This document shows, one piece after another, positions 41,151 through 52,742 of a stretch of DNA of 64,000 nt. The stretch is taken from the NCBI GenBank assembly GCA_031835245.1, contig JAVKOQ010000133.1:62001-126000 (forward strand), in the 5' to 3' direction. The notes below the pieces were generated by a model. That model searched no databases. It was not told the origin of the DNA and saw only the letters and a list, made by a program, of their open reading frames with translations. Within the stretch, counting starts at the first letter, position 1; each line of letters begins with the position of its first letter. The stretch comes from Balamuthia mandrillaris. Lineage: Eukaryota > Discosea > Longamoebia > Balamuthiidae. A program made the translations under genes and the position numbers.

Positions 41151-42031
41151 ATGGCCGATCCGCAGAGCGGCGGTGGAGGGCAAACGTTTACCTCTCCTGA
41201 TCCTCGTCCTCCTCCTCCTCATCCTTATCCTGCCGCTGCTTTCTCCGGTGGTGGTCCTCCTCATCTTCCTCCCTTTGGTTACCCCCCGCCACTGCCTCTA
41301 CCTCCTCACCCCTATCCTCCCTATGCAGCCACACCTTCTTCCCATCCTTCTCCCACCCCTCCGTTTCCCAACTATTACTACGGCCAAGTGCCACAGCATG
41401 GAGCACCTCCTCCTCCATTCTTCATGCCACCAGGAACACCTCTTGTGTCCTTTGCTCCGCCGCCACCCTCCCCTCATCCTCCGCACCACCACCACCACCA
41501 CCACCATCGTCATTACCGCCCTCAGCAGCAACCCCTCTCGAGCCCTATGCCTTCTCTCTTTCCTTCTTCCTCCTCCGATGACACCGCCTCGCCAACACCG
41601 CCACCACACGATCCGTGGTTAAAAGCTTTTTGTGCTCGCAACCCTCTCCCGCTCTCATCTTCTCTTCAGGTTTCATTTCTGTCTTTCTTTTTCTTTCTCT
41701 TTTACTCAAAAACAACTCTTTCATGTCCCTCTTAGCGGGAGCAACCAGCGGCGACGACGACGACGACGACGACAACAAGGATAGAGGAATGGAGCTCCGC
41801 CAAGGACGTCAAGCGGCGGCTACGGCGCACCGCTGAGCTCATTGGCAGGCTTCGTGCGAAGGAGGGGGAAGCGGTTGCGGCAGCAGCGGAGGTATCCTTT
41901 TTTTTTGTTTTCGTTGTTGTGTCCGAACTTGGAGGAGAATGGCCCTTCTCTCTCCTTTCTCTCCCTTTTCTTCCCTCCTTTCATTCTCTCCTATGCTACC
42001 TGTTATGTCTTTGCTCTCTTCTCTCTTTTCT

Positions 42032-42075
<44 letters not shown>

Positions 42076-43420
42076 TTTTCTCCTCTTTCTATCACGCCGA
42101 TCCATTTTTTCTTTCTCCCCGTTCTTTGCTACACAGAACAAAGAAAAGCTAGAGCAGGAGATAAATGCGCTTCGAGCCTCCGTTGATGACGGTCTTGCCT
42201 TTTTCTACGGGAATGAAGAATCCTTTCTTCTCTTCAAACACAAAATCCACAAGGCCGAACGAAACAAGGTCCTCTTCTATCTTTTTTCTTCTTTCTTCTC
42301 TCTTCTCTCTTCTCCTATTCTCAAAAAAAAAACGCGCATTGAACTAGCGATGGGTACAACGACGGAAGGAGAAGTGGAGGAAACGACGTGCAACTGCTCC
42401 CTCAAGTGAGGAACTAGAACGCAAAGCCAAACAACTTCGTGCTGACGAAGAAGTTAAGCTTCGTGCCAAGATCGCGGTATCCTATCTCCCTCTCGTCTGG
42501 TTATGCTTCCGCTTTGCTCTTATTTTCTTTGTTTCTCGAAAATAGGCGAAGAAGCAACGTCAACTTCAACGTTTGCACATGAGAAAACGGAAGCGAGAAG
42601 AAAAGCGGTTGGAACACGAAAGAGAGATAGTGGCAAGGTTGGAAGTACTTTTGCATTTACGTATCTTAGCGAATTCAACAACACCATCTTCAAGAAGTGA
42701 AGCGACGAAAAACGAAGAAGGAGAAGATGTGCTTTCGCGATACTTTGAAGAAGCTCGTTCGTACAAATTCGAAAATAAGGAGGTGGAGGAAGAAGAAATA
42801 GAAGAGGAACAACAAACAGAGGAGAAAGCAGAAAGCAAAGCGGAAATGGAGAAAGTAGTCGTAGAAGAAGAAATGGAAATCGAAGAAGGAAGAAATGATG
42901 AACACGAGAGAGGGAAAGAGACAGAAACAGAGACAGAAACAGAAACACAAGACAAACACGATGCAGAAACAACGCAAGGAGAAAGCTCGATATGGAGTGG
43001 CAACGCGTTTATGGAGAGATATCAAAAGGAACTGGAAGAAGCATATCAACAGCAACAACTTTTGCTTCTGCAACAACAACAACAACAATCACTCAACGCT
43101 CGAAAGAGGAAGATACGAAAAGAAGTGAATAACGAAGAGGAGGAGGAGGAGGAGGAAGAGGAGGAAGAAGAGGAAGAGGAAGAACAGGAAGTGGAGGATA
43201 ATTATTTTACCGCGTACTACGAACAAGCTTACAAAAGCTTGCATGCTCTCATAAACATCAGGTACTGTTTCTTGTTGTTTTTGTTTTGTTCTTGTTCTTG
43301 TTCTTGTTCTTCTTCTTCTTCTTCTTCTGCTTCTGCTTCTTTCGGTCTTCTTGCTTCTTTTCTTCTTCGTCCTTCCTGCTCCTTCGCTGCTCTGCTTCTG
43401 TGCTTCTCCCTTCGTTCTCT

Positions 43421-43467
<47 letters not shown>

Positions 43468-43664
43468 CTTCACTCTGCATTAAACCAACCACAAAAAATA
43501 TCAACAGGAGGGCATGGGACGTCTTTCTTTGCGCAAAGGAGCATCCCTGGGGCAGCAGCATCCCACCTTGGTTCGTGGAGCCAGCGCCTCCCTCCAGCCA
43601 CGGCTGGGCGCTCTGCTTGCTGCCACAAGAGGAAGCTGAAGAACATGACGCCACCACAACATGA
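41151..43664 (+). CDS. PDCD7: U11/U12 snRNP 59K protein (PDCD7 family), minor spliceosome
   Basis: A component of the U11/U12 di-snRNP that recognises U12-type introns. Starting at 41151, the head is Pro/His-rich (170 residues, with an eight-His run) and ends DPWLKAFCARNPLPLSSSLQ. Short helical exons follow: DVKRRLRRTAELIGRLRAKE, then EKLEQEINALRASVDDGLAF, then ERKAKQLRADEEVKLRAKIA. A long Lys/Arg/Glu coiled coil comes next. The C-terminal signature is SLHALINIRRAWDVFLCAKE, then WGSSIPPWFVEPAPPSSHGW; it matches PDCD7/59K (R-x-x-W-D-x-Y/F-L, then IP-x-x-W-V-x-P-x-P, then WA). The intron at 41892 starts GTATCCTTT and that at 42477 starts GTATCCTAT, both like U12-type donors. The last intron (43261-43506) contains TTC and CT repeats. 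Confidence 0.8.
42035..42072 (+). repeat. CT microsatellite in U11/U12-59K intron
   Basis: A CT run of about 38 bases lies in the intron spanning about 41892-42137. A second CT run (43430-43463) lies in the last intron. Confidence 0.9.
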
Positions 43665-44298
43665 TTTTTCATAATTAAAACGTTAAGTTTGTTCATCATT
43701 CGTTCGACAGAACAAAAAAGAAGAGAGAAAGGAGAGAGTGCGAGAAGAAGGCTTTTGCGTGGTTCTACCCATGTAAACCGATTCACGCACGCACACACAC
43801 CGAAAGTATACTCACTTGCGGCAGCCCCCATGCCCAAGAAGAAGAAGAAGAAGACAACAAAGGCAACAGGAAACAGTGCGGACACTTTGCCTCTTTGGAA
43901 CCACATACACGCTCACATCCTCACTCGGAGAGAGCAAAAAAAAAACAAGATGTTATCGCCGCGGTTCGAACCAGGACCCTCCGGAAATATTTTGGCGAAT
44001 GGCGAAAGGAGATGGTATAAAATGGGAGGTTGCGATTGGTTGGCTTTGAGAGAGGGTGACTAAAAAAGGGTTTGTTCTCTCCTATCTACCCCTTCACTAC
44101 TCATCCACTCATTTTTATCTAGGCTCGTGTCCCTGAAATTTTTCGCAAGGAGCCGCTCTCCTCCTTTAAATTATTTTTTCTCAGCGTTGGTTTTTCTCTT
44201 TTTTTTATTCTTTCTCCTCTCTCGCCAAACAAACAAACCAACCACAGGTCTTCCTCTCCTTCCCCGGTTTGACCTCGTTGGCTCTACACAAATAACAC
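43665..44298. promoter_or_regulatory. Promoter region of the solenoid-protein gene with TATA box and B-box module
   Basis: No gene is seen. A TATAAAA box lies at 44016-44022, about 277 bases before the ATG, leaving room for a long 5' UTR. Just upstream the minus strand carries GGTTCGAACC (near 43963-43972) followed about 17-20 bases later by a T10 run, the same layout as the tRNA-3'-like modules elsewhere. Confidence 0.45.
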
Positions 44299-47200
44299 AT
44301 GAAAGCCTTGCTTTGTCTTGCGCTTGTCCTGCTTGGCAGCCTTGCTGTCCTTGCCCAGGAACCCGTCCTCGACGCCGAGGGCGACGCCGTATTCAGGGCT
44401 GACGTAAACGTCGAGGGATTGTTCTCCGCGGAGAGCGCCTCTTTCCCCAACGGTTTTTCCTCTTCTGGTCCCTCCTCTTTCTCTGACCTGACCGTTGATG
44501 GCTCTGCCCACTTCAACGGTGGTGTACACTTCAACTCGGCCATCGTCGGCGACATCGACGCCACTGGTGAGGGCACCTTCTTTGACCTCAGCGTGACCAA
44601 CATCGCCTCCTTGAATGCCGTGGAGTCCCCTGTAGTCCGCGCGGCTGATGGTGAGGACCTGTTCGTCTCCGGTGGTGACAACTCTGGTGGCGGCGACGGC
44701 GGCAACCTTCACTTGAACGGTGGTGCTGGTGTCAACGCCGGTGCCGTCCTCCTTGGTGACAACAGCGAGGTCTTTGTGGGCTCAGCTGGAAGCAACATCC
44801 ACATCGTGGGCACCTTGAACGTGGAGGGAGAAATTGCCCTTGGCCTCTCCGACGCTGCCTTTGAGCTCAACAGGCCTAACAGCGCCGCCGCTGGCAACCC
44901 TACTCACCTCAACGGTCAGAGCTCTGACACCGATGTCGGTGGTGACCTCCGCCTCTTTGCTGGAGCTGGCCCCAACGGCAACGGCATAGTTGAAGTTGGT
45001 ACTGCCACCACTGGTCGTGAGTCTGATGTACACATCAGCGCTGCTGGTCAGACCACCAACGTCTTGGGTGACCTCGTCGTCGATGGCAACACCAACCTTG
45101 CCTCCGCTACCACCGGCGACTTGATCGTTGATGGAACCACCTCCCTCAACGGCGACATCTACTTGGCCGGTGCTACCATTAACCTCGGCGAGCTTGCTGA
45201 CTTCGTGTTGACCCGCAACTCTGCCCCCAACGATGGTTTCTCTACCACCATCAGGGGTCAGGAAGGTGATGCCGGCGACGGTGGTGACCTCATCCTCGAA
45301 GCTGGTGCTGGCAATGGCCTCGGCTCTTCCTCTGGTATTGTCTACGTTGGTGGTGAGCACGGAGAGGTTCGCCTCGGTAACGCTGAAGTTGGCTCCGTCA
45401 TTGTTGAGGGCCACATTGAGGTCAACGACTTGACTGTTCAAGGAGATCTGTACTTGGGAGAGGCCTCTGGTGACTTCTTGGCCACCAGACCTCAGGCCCG
45501 CAACCCCTCTGGCCACGCTGCCGATGCCTACCACACCTTCATTGAGGGTCAGTCCGCTGCCCCTGGCTACGATGGTGGTTCCCTCGTTCTCGACGCCGGT
45601 CGTGGCGGCTCCCGCTCTGATGAGAACGGTGACGTTGTCATTGGTAGCCGCAGCGGAAACGTCCTGATCTCTCACTCTGATGCTGAGACCGTGGTAGTTG
45701 GCAGCCTCTCCGTCTACGAGGCAACCGAGATTTGTGATACCCTTCACGTCACCGAGGATACCAGCCTTGAGGGCCAACACCTCAGCCTGGGCTCCCACTC
45801 TGCTCCCTTCGTTGCGGACCGTCCCCCCAGCGCTAACACTGGTGGTTACTCCACAACCTTCTCTGGCCAGGATGCCGGCGCCAATGGCGGCCGTGGTGGT
45901 GACTTCGTCGTGCTCGGTGGTGACGCCGTCAACGGCAACGGTGGTAATGTTCAGCTGGTCGGTGGTTTCGGCTCTGGCGGCTCTGGCGGTAACATTGTGC
46001 TCGATGGTGGTGAGAGCTCCGAGGACGATTCCTGGGGCACTGTCTTCATTGCCACCTCCTCTGGTAACATCGTGGCCAGTCACCCCGACGGTGACACCAT
46101 CATCCAGGGTCACGTCTCCGTGGCTGGTAAAATCACCCTGAACCAGGGCATCTACGGCTCTCTCGAGTTGGATGGCACCCTCATCGTCACTGACGACGTT
46201 CACGCTGGTGCTGACTTGACTGTCAGCGGTACTTCTACCCTTCACTCCATCGAGGCCTTGGGCACTGCTTTCCTCTCTGATCTGTCCGTGGATGGCGAGT
46301 CCATCTTTGATGGCCCCGTCCGCGTGACTGGAGAGACCGTTATTGAGTCTGACTTCACCGTCACTGGCACCACCTACCTCGACGAAGTTCACATCTCCAA
46401 CGATGTCAGCCTTCAATCCGACCTGACTGTTTCCAACGACGTCTTCGTCCGTGATGACCTGCACGTCAGAAACGTTGCCAACCTCAACGATGTTGAGGTA
46501 ACTGGTACCTTGAGCGTCCATGCTGACAGCTTCTTCTCGGGAGTCCTTTCTGCTGAGGATGTCACCACTGACGACCTCTCCGTTGGAGCCAGCTTTGAAG
46601 TCAGCGGCGAGTCTGACTTTGCCTCTGTTGCCCGCTTTGACCTGGACGTCACCGTCAGGGAGAACCTCTTCGTCGGAAACGGCCTCTCTGTGGATGGCGA
46701 GTCCTTCTTGAACAACACCCTCCGTGTGGCCGATGATGCTCAGTTCTGGGGCAACGTCGAGATTGACCATGACCTCGATGTCAACGAGGCTCTGCACGTT
46801 CTTGGCACCTTGACCGTCGATAACTCTGTTGAGGCTGGCTCCTTGGATGTCAGCGGAGATACTGAGCTCAACGCCTTGACTGCTGAGAGCGCCACCATCA
46901 ACAACGACCTCAGCGTGGTTCAAAACGCTGTCGTGGATGGCACCGTTTTTACTGGCGTCCTCACAGTTGCTGGCTACTCCTCCTTGGGCGGTGACGTCTT
47001 GACCTTTGGTGACCACTCCGTTGCTGGCGATCTCACTGTGGATGAGAACCTCGTTGCTGTTGCTGACGCTACCTTCGAGGCTGATGTTGGAGTAGAGGGC
47101 AACCTTGCCGTCACCAACGAGATCACCTCTGCTCTTCTGACTGTCTCTGGTGCCACTAATCTTGGCTCCTTGCTCGTTCAAGGTGATACCGACGTTTTTG

Positions 47201-50200
47201 GCGATGCTGTTGTCTCTGGCGACCTTGAGGCCATCAACGCTCAGTTCAACAGCGACCTCAGCGTGAGGGGCATTGCCAACATTGATAACGCCGTTTTTAC
47301 TGGCGATCTCTTCGCGACCGGCTTCTCCTCCTTGGGTGGTGATGCCTTCGTCGCTGGTGACCTGTCCATGGCTGGTGACCTCTACGTCGATGAGAACCTC
47401 ATTGTTTCTTCTCCTGCCACTTTCTGGGATGATGTTGATGTCAATTCCGACCTTGCCGTCACCAATGAGATCACTTCTGCCCGCTTGACCGTCTCTGGCT
47501 CCGCTGATGTTGACTCCTTGGCAGTTCAGGGTGATGCCAACATTGGCGGCGACCTTGACGTCTCTGGCGACCTTGAGGCCACCAACGCTGAGTTCAACAA
47601 TGACCTCAGCGTGGTTGGCAATGCCAACGTGGATGGCATTGTGGCTGCTGGCTCCCTCTCTGTCAACGGCTTCTCCTCTTTGGGTGGTGATGCCTACGTC
47701 TTTGGTGACCAGTCCATCTCTGGCGACCTCACCGTGGATGAGCACTTCCATGCCTCGAGTGACGCTACCTTCCAGGCTTCCATTACCGTTGGTGCTGACG
47801 CTGATGTTACTGGACAAGTTTCCTCTGCTACTCTCGTGGTTACCGAGTCAGCCGAAGTAGGCTCCTTGGAGGTTGGAGGCGATGCTAACGTTGGTGGTGA
47901 TGTTGATATCACCGGTGATTTGGAAGCTTCCAGCGGTGTGTTCACTGCCACTCTTCAAGTTAACGCTGACGCCACCATCGATGGTGTCGTGACCTCTGGC
48001 GTCCTCACGGTTGCTGGCTACTCCTCCTTGGGCGGCGACGTCTTCGTCTTTGGCACCCAGAACATTGCTGCTGACCTTACCGTTGATGAGAACCTCCATG
48101 CCACTGGAGATGCTACCTTCGTTGCTTCCATTACCGTTGGTGCTGACGCTGATGTTACTGGACAAGTTTCCTCTGCTACTCTCGTGGTTGCTGAGTCGGC
48201 CGAAGTAGGCTCCTTGGAGGTTGGAGGCGATGCTAACGTAGGCGGTGATGTTGATATCACCGGTGATTTGGAAGCTTCCAGCGGTGTGTTCACTGCCACT
48301 CTCCAAGTTAACGCTGATGCCACCATCGATGGCGTCGTGACCTCTGGCGTCCTCACGGTTGCTGGCTACTCCTCCTTGGGCGGCGACGTCTTTGTCTTTG
48401 GCACATTGCTGCTGACCTTACCGTTGATGAGAACCTCCATGCCACTGGAGATGCTACCTTCGTTGCTTCCATTACCGTTGGTGCTGACGCTGATGTTACC
48501 GGACAAGTCTCCTCTGCTACTCTCGTGGTTGCCGAGTCGGCCGAAGTAGGCTCCTTGGAGGTTGGAGGCGATGCTAACGTAGGCGGTGATGTTGATATCA
48601 CCGGTGATTTGGAAGCTTCCAGCGGTGTGTTCACTGCCACTCTTCAAGTTAACGCTGATGCCACCATCGATGGCGTCGTGACCTCTGGCGTCCTCACGGT
48701 TGCTGGCTACTCCTCCTTGGGTGGGGACGTCTTCGTCTTTGGCACCCAGAACATTGCTGCTGACCTTACCGTTGATGAGAACCTCCATGCCACTGGAGAT
48801 GCTACCTTTGCTGCTTCCGTTAACATTCAAGCTGACCTTGCCGTCACCGACGAGATCACCTCTGCCCGCTTGACCGTCTCTGGTTCTACTGATCTTGGCT
48901 CCTTGGCAGTTCAGGGTGATGCCGACATTACCGGCGACCTTGAGGCCACCAATGCTCAGTTCAACAACGACCTCAGCGTGGTTGGCGATGCCAACGTGGA
49001 TGGCGTTGTGGCTGCTGGCTCCCTCTCCGTCAACGGCTTCTCCTCTTTGGGCGGTGATGCCTACGTCTTTGGTGACCAGTCCATCTCTGGCGACCTCACC
49101 GTGGATGAGAACCTCCATGCCGAGGGCGACGCTACCTTCGAGGCTGATGTTGACATCCAGGGCAACCTTGCCGTCACCGATGAGATTACCTCTGCCCGTC
49201 TGACTGTCTCTGGCTCCACTGATCTTGGCTCCTTGGTCGTTCAGGGACGCACCGACACTACCCTCTTGGATGTTGCCGAGAACGCCGAAGTTGGAGGCAC
49301 TCTCCTGGTTGGCAGCACTGCCACCTTCGAGGCTACTGCCACCTTCGAGGTGGACGTCACCGTGACCGGCGACTCGTTCCTCGATGGACAGCTCTCCGTC
49401 AACGGCGAGACCTTCCTCAACGATACCCTCCGTGTGGCCGATAACGTCGAGTTCTGGGGCGAGCTTGAGGTTGACTTGGACCTCTCCGTCAACGACGACA
49501 TCTGGGTTGCTGGCAACTCCAACGTTGATGGCAACGCACACTCTGACACCTTGGACACTACTGGCGACGCTGTTATCGGTGGAGACCTGGAGGCCGTCAA
49601 CGCCGAGTTCTCCAACGACCTTAGCGTCACCCGCAACGCCAACGTGGATGGCATCGTCAATGCCGGCGTGCTCAGCGTGCAGGGCTTCTCCTCCTTGGGC
49701 GGTGATGCCTTTGTCTTTGGCGACCACTCCGTTGCTGGCGATCTCACTGTGGATGAGGACTTTGTGTTGGAGGGCGCTGCTACCTTCAACTCCATTGCCG
49801 ACTTCTTTGACTCTGTTCACTTCCGCGACGTTGTGGACTTTGATGCCACCGCCACCTTTGATGTGGAGGCTATCTTCCTGGCTGGCATCGACGTGACTGG
49901 CGTTGCTGATGTTGACACCTTGGAGGCTGATGCGGCTCGTGTTCACGGTGAACTCTCTGTGCAGGGCTCCTCTACCCTTGCCGTCCTCTACGTTGACAAC
50001 GACTCTTCTCTTGGCAACGATGTCTACATCCACGATGACCTTAGCATCAACGATGAGCTCACCGTCAACGGCCTCTCTACCTTTGACGGCCGTGCCAACT
50101 TCAACGCCTTTGTCTTGATGGATGCCGGCTCCAAGCACAACGGAGAGACCCTCTTTGACAACGACGTTACCGTCAACGCCACCGCCACCATCGACTTTGT

Positions 50201-52085
50201 GTGGGCCGATGATATCCTCGTCAACGATCAACTCAGCGTGGAGGGCATCTCCTTCCTGAACGACCTCACCGTCAACGGCTTTGGCCACTTCTCCACTAGC
50301 ATCTTTGTTGAAGACGATGCTGTGATCGACAACGACTTGACCGTCCACGACGATGCTGGCATCCATGGCCGCGTCAGCATTGGTTCTACCCTGGTTGTCT
50401 CCGACCACGCCCACTTTGAGACCGACATCACCGTCTCCGTGACCGCCACTATCAACGAGCTCATTGCCACCGAGGCCACCGTCGAGGATGACCTCACCGT
50501 GCAGGACTTGGCCTACATCCAGTCCCTCTCCGTCTGGGGCGATTCTCAGCTCGATGGCAATGCCTACGTGGATGGCTTGCTCAGCGTCACTGCTGCTGCC
50601 ACCGTCGTTGGCCCCGCCACCTTCCAGGGTGTCTCCACCTTCAACGACGAGGTCACTGTCAACGGTCTTTCCCTCTTCACCGTGGATGCCCACTTCGATG
50701 CTGACATTACCGTCGATGTGACCGCCACCATCACCGAGCTCATTGCCACCGAGGCCACCGTCCAGGACGACCTCACCGTGCAGGACTTGGCCTACATCCA
50801 GTCCCTCTCCGTCTGGGGTGACTCCCAGCTCGATGGCAATGCCTACGTGGATGGCTTGCTCAGCGTCACTGCTGCTGCCACCGTCGTTGGCCCCGCCACC
50901 TTCCAGGGTGTCTCCACCTTCAACGACGAGGTCACCGTCAATGGTCTCTCCCTCTTCACCGTGGATGCCCACTTCGATGCTGACATTACCGTCGATGTGA
51001 CCGCCACCATCACCGAGCTCATTGCCACCGATGGCACCGTCACCAACGACTTCACCGTCCAACAGGACACCTTCTTGAACACCTTGACCACCTCTGGCTC
51101 TACCTCCCTGGGAGCTGATCTCTCCGTGCACGGCCTCATCACTGCCGAGAACGACGTCAACATTGAGCAGGACCTCTACGTCGAGCTCACCACCTACTTG
51201 AACGGCCCTCTTACCGTGGACGCCACCTCCACCTTCACCGAGGATGCCACCTTCAACATCGACATCACCGTTGCCAACACTGCCTTCGTGACCCTGGTCC
51301 TCGCCACCGATGTCTCCGTCACCGACGACCTGACCGTGGACAGCGTCTCCTTCCTCAACGAGCTCACCGTCTCTGGCACCTCCCTCTTCGAGGACGTGGT
51401 CACCATCGACTCCATCTTGACCGTCACCGGCAACTCCCACCTCGAGCAGGACGTCTACATCGGCGGCGGGCTCGACGTCACGGGCGTCACCCGCCTCCGC
51501 GACGACCTCTCCGTGGACGGCGATGTCAGCCTCGGCGGCCGCCTGGACATCTGGCACGGCCCTCTCAGCTTCAGGTACCCCGGCGTGGACTCGGCCAGCG
51601 GCGACGTGGTCTTCCCCCTGCCTGACCCCTACGTGGTGCGCTTCGGTGCCGCCGGCACCTTCGTCCCCGGCACCTTCTTCGAGCTGGAGCTCAACGGCCG
51701 CAGCTTCATGCAGCTGGAGCCCGAGATCGAGCTGCCCTACATCTCTCGCTTCGAGGTCAGCGGCACCGACCCTCTCGGCGCCGCCTACAGCTACGAGGTC
51801 GGAGACATCATCCTGGTCAAGGGCTCGGCCGACCTCTCCAAGGTCATTGCCATCTGGGACTTTGAGGACCTCATCAACATCTTGGGTCCGGGCGAGGGCG
51901 GCAACATCTACAACAGCAGGTCCTTCCTCTCCGTCTCCCTCAACCTCTTCACCGAACACCTCTACAGCGACCAGATCTTCATGTACATGTACTCCCCCCG
52001 CCCGCTTACCGGCCTGCCCACCTCCGTCAACGTGGACGCCGTCGGTATCCAGGAGGCCCCTGTGGAGTGGGTCAAGCTCAACTAA
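44299..52085 (+). CDS. Giant secreted repeat (beta-solenoid-like) protein, intronless, one 7-bp frame break
   Basis: One unspliced gene encodes about 2,600 residues. MKALLCLALVLLGSLAVLAQ is a signal peptide. The first third alternates short Val-x-Gly strands with four Gly-rich blocks of the type R-P-x(n)-T-x-x-x-G-Q then GGDLxLxAGxG. From about 46.1 kb the protein is a long series of short strands such as DLTVDENL, LTVSGxTDLGSL, DVDITGDLEA and YSSLGGDVFVFG, suggesting a right-handed beta-solenoid rod. The last 170 residues are non-repetitive (PYVVRFGAAGTFVPGTFFEL, then YMYSPRPLTGLPTSVNVDAV). Reading breaks at about 48407: one repeat lacks seven bases present in its neighbours. Adding seven gives a length divisible by three, so the gene was intact until recently or the assembly is wrong. 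GC and codon use are high compared with neighbours, suggesting strong expression or foreign origin. Adhesin, cyst-wall or glycocalyx roles are guesses. Confidence 0.75.
47782..48818 (+). repeat. Three near-identical 348-bp (116-residue) repeat units
   Basis: The unit starting ATTACCGTTGGTGCTGACGC begins at 47782, 48130 and 48471. The first interval is 348 bases and the second 341; the seven missing bases are the ones that break the frame near 48407. The copies are almost identical in DNA, so the tandem duplication is recent. The sequence diverges again after about 48818. Confidence 0.88.
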
Positions 52086-52278
52086 GTGCTTTCGCCCAGT
52101 TGAAGAAGGTGGTGGTGGTGGTGGAGCAACGCGGCCTGTGCGGTTGTTCTCTCTCTCCCTCTCTTGCTTTGCAATAACAAAAAACCGTTTGAAAACAGAA
52201 ACACCCTTTCTCTCTCTTGGAAGCTTTCTCTCCCTCTTGCAAGCTTCTTTCTCTCCGGAATGCTTTTCTCTTTCTCAT

Positions 52279-52309
<31 letters not shown>

Positions 52310-52742
52310 CCAGAAACATTCTTCGTTTACTCTTCATTCTTCGTTTGCTCTCTCTCTCTCATTTGCTCTCTTCATGCGGTTCTTCTGTTCTCTCTTTCGA
52401 TCTTTCTCTCTCTTCTCTCTCTCTCTCTTCTCTCTCTCGTCTTCTCACTCTCTCTCTTCTCTCTCTTCTCTCTCGTCTCTCTTCTCTCTCTCTTCTCTCT
52501 TCTCTCTCTCACTCTCTCTCTTCTCTCTCTCGTCTCTCTTCTCTCTCTCTTCTCTCTCTCACTCTCTCTTCTCTCTCTTCTCTCTCTCACTCTCTCTCTC
52601 TTCTCTCTCTTCTCTCTATCTCTCTCTCGTCTCTGTCTCTCTCTTCTCTCTCTCGTCTCTCTCACTCTCTCTCTTCTCTCTCTCTCTCTCTCTCCTCTCT
52701 TCTCTCTCCACCGCCACAAAAATAAAAGAAAAAAACAACAGC
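52086..52742. repeat. CT-rich repeat block between two plus-strand genes
   Basis: After about 200 bases of probable 3' UTR, 52280-52720 is almost pure CT with CTCTTCT and CGTCTCT variants. It ends 20 bases before the next ATG and so may serve as promoter/5' UTR pyrimidine DNA. No gene is present; the Leu-Ser and Arg-Glu frames are artefacts. Confidence 0.85.

Noticed and set aside
44782-51959. Two very long antisense frames (44782-47817 and 48366-51959, about 1,000 and 1,200 codons) opposite the giant repeat gene
   Set aside because: They mirror the sense repeats, lack a signal peptide or plausible start, and are explained by the biased codon use of a GC-rich repeat gene.
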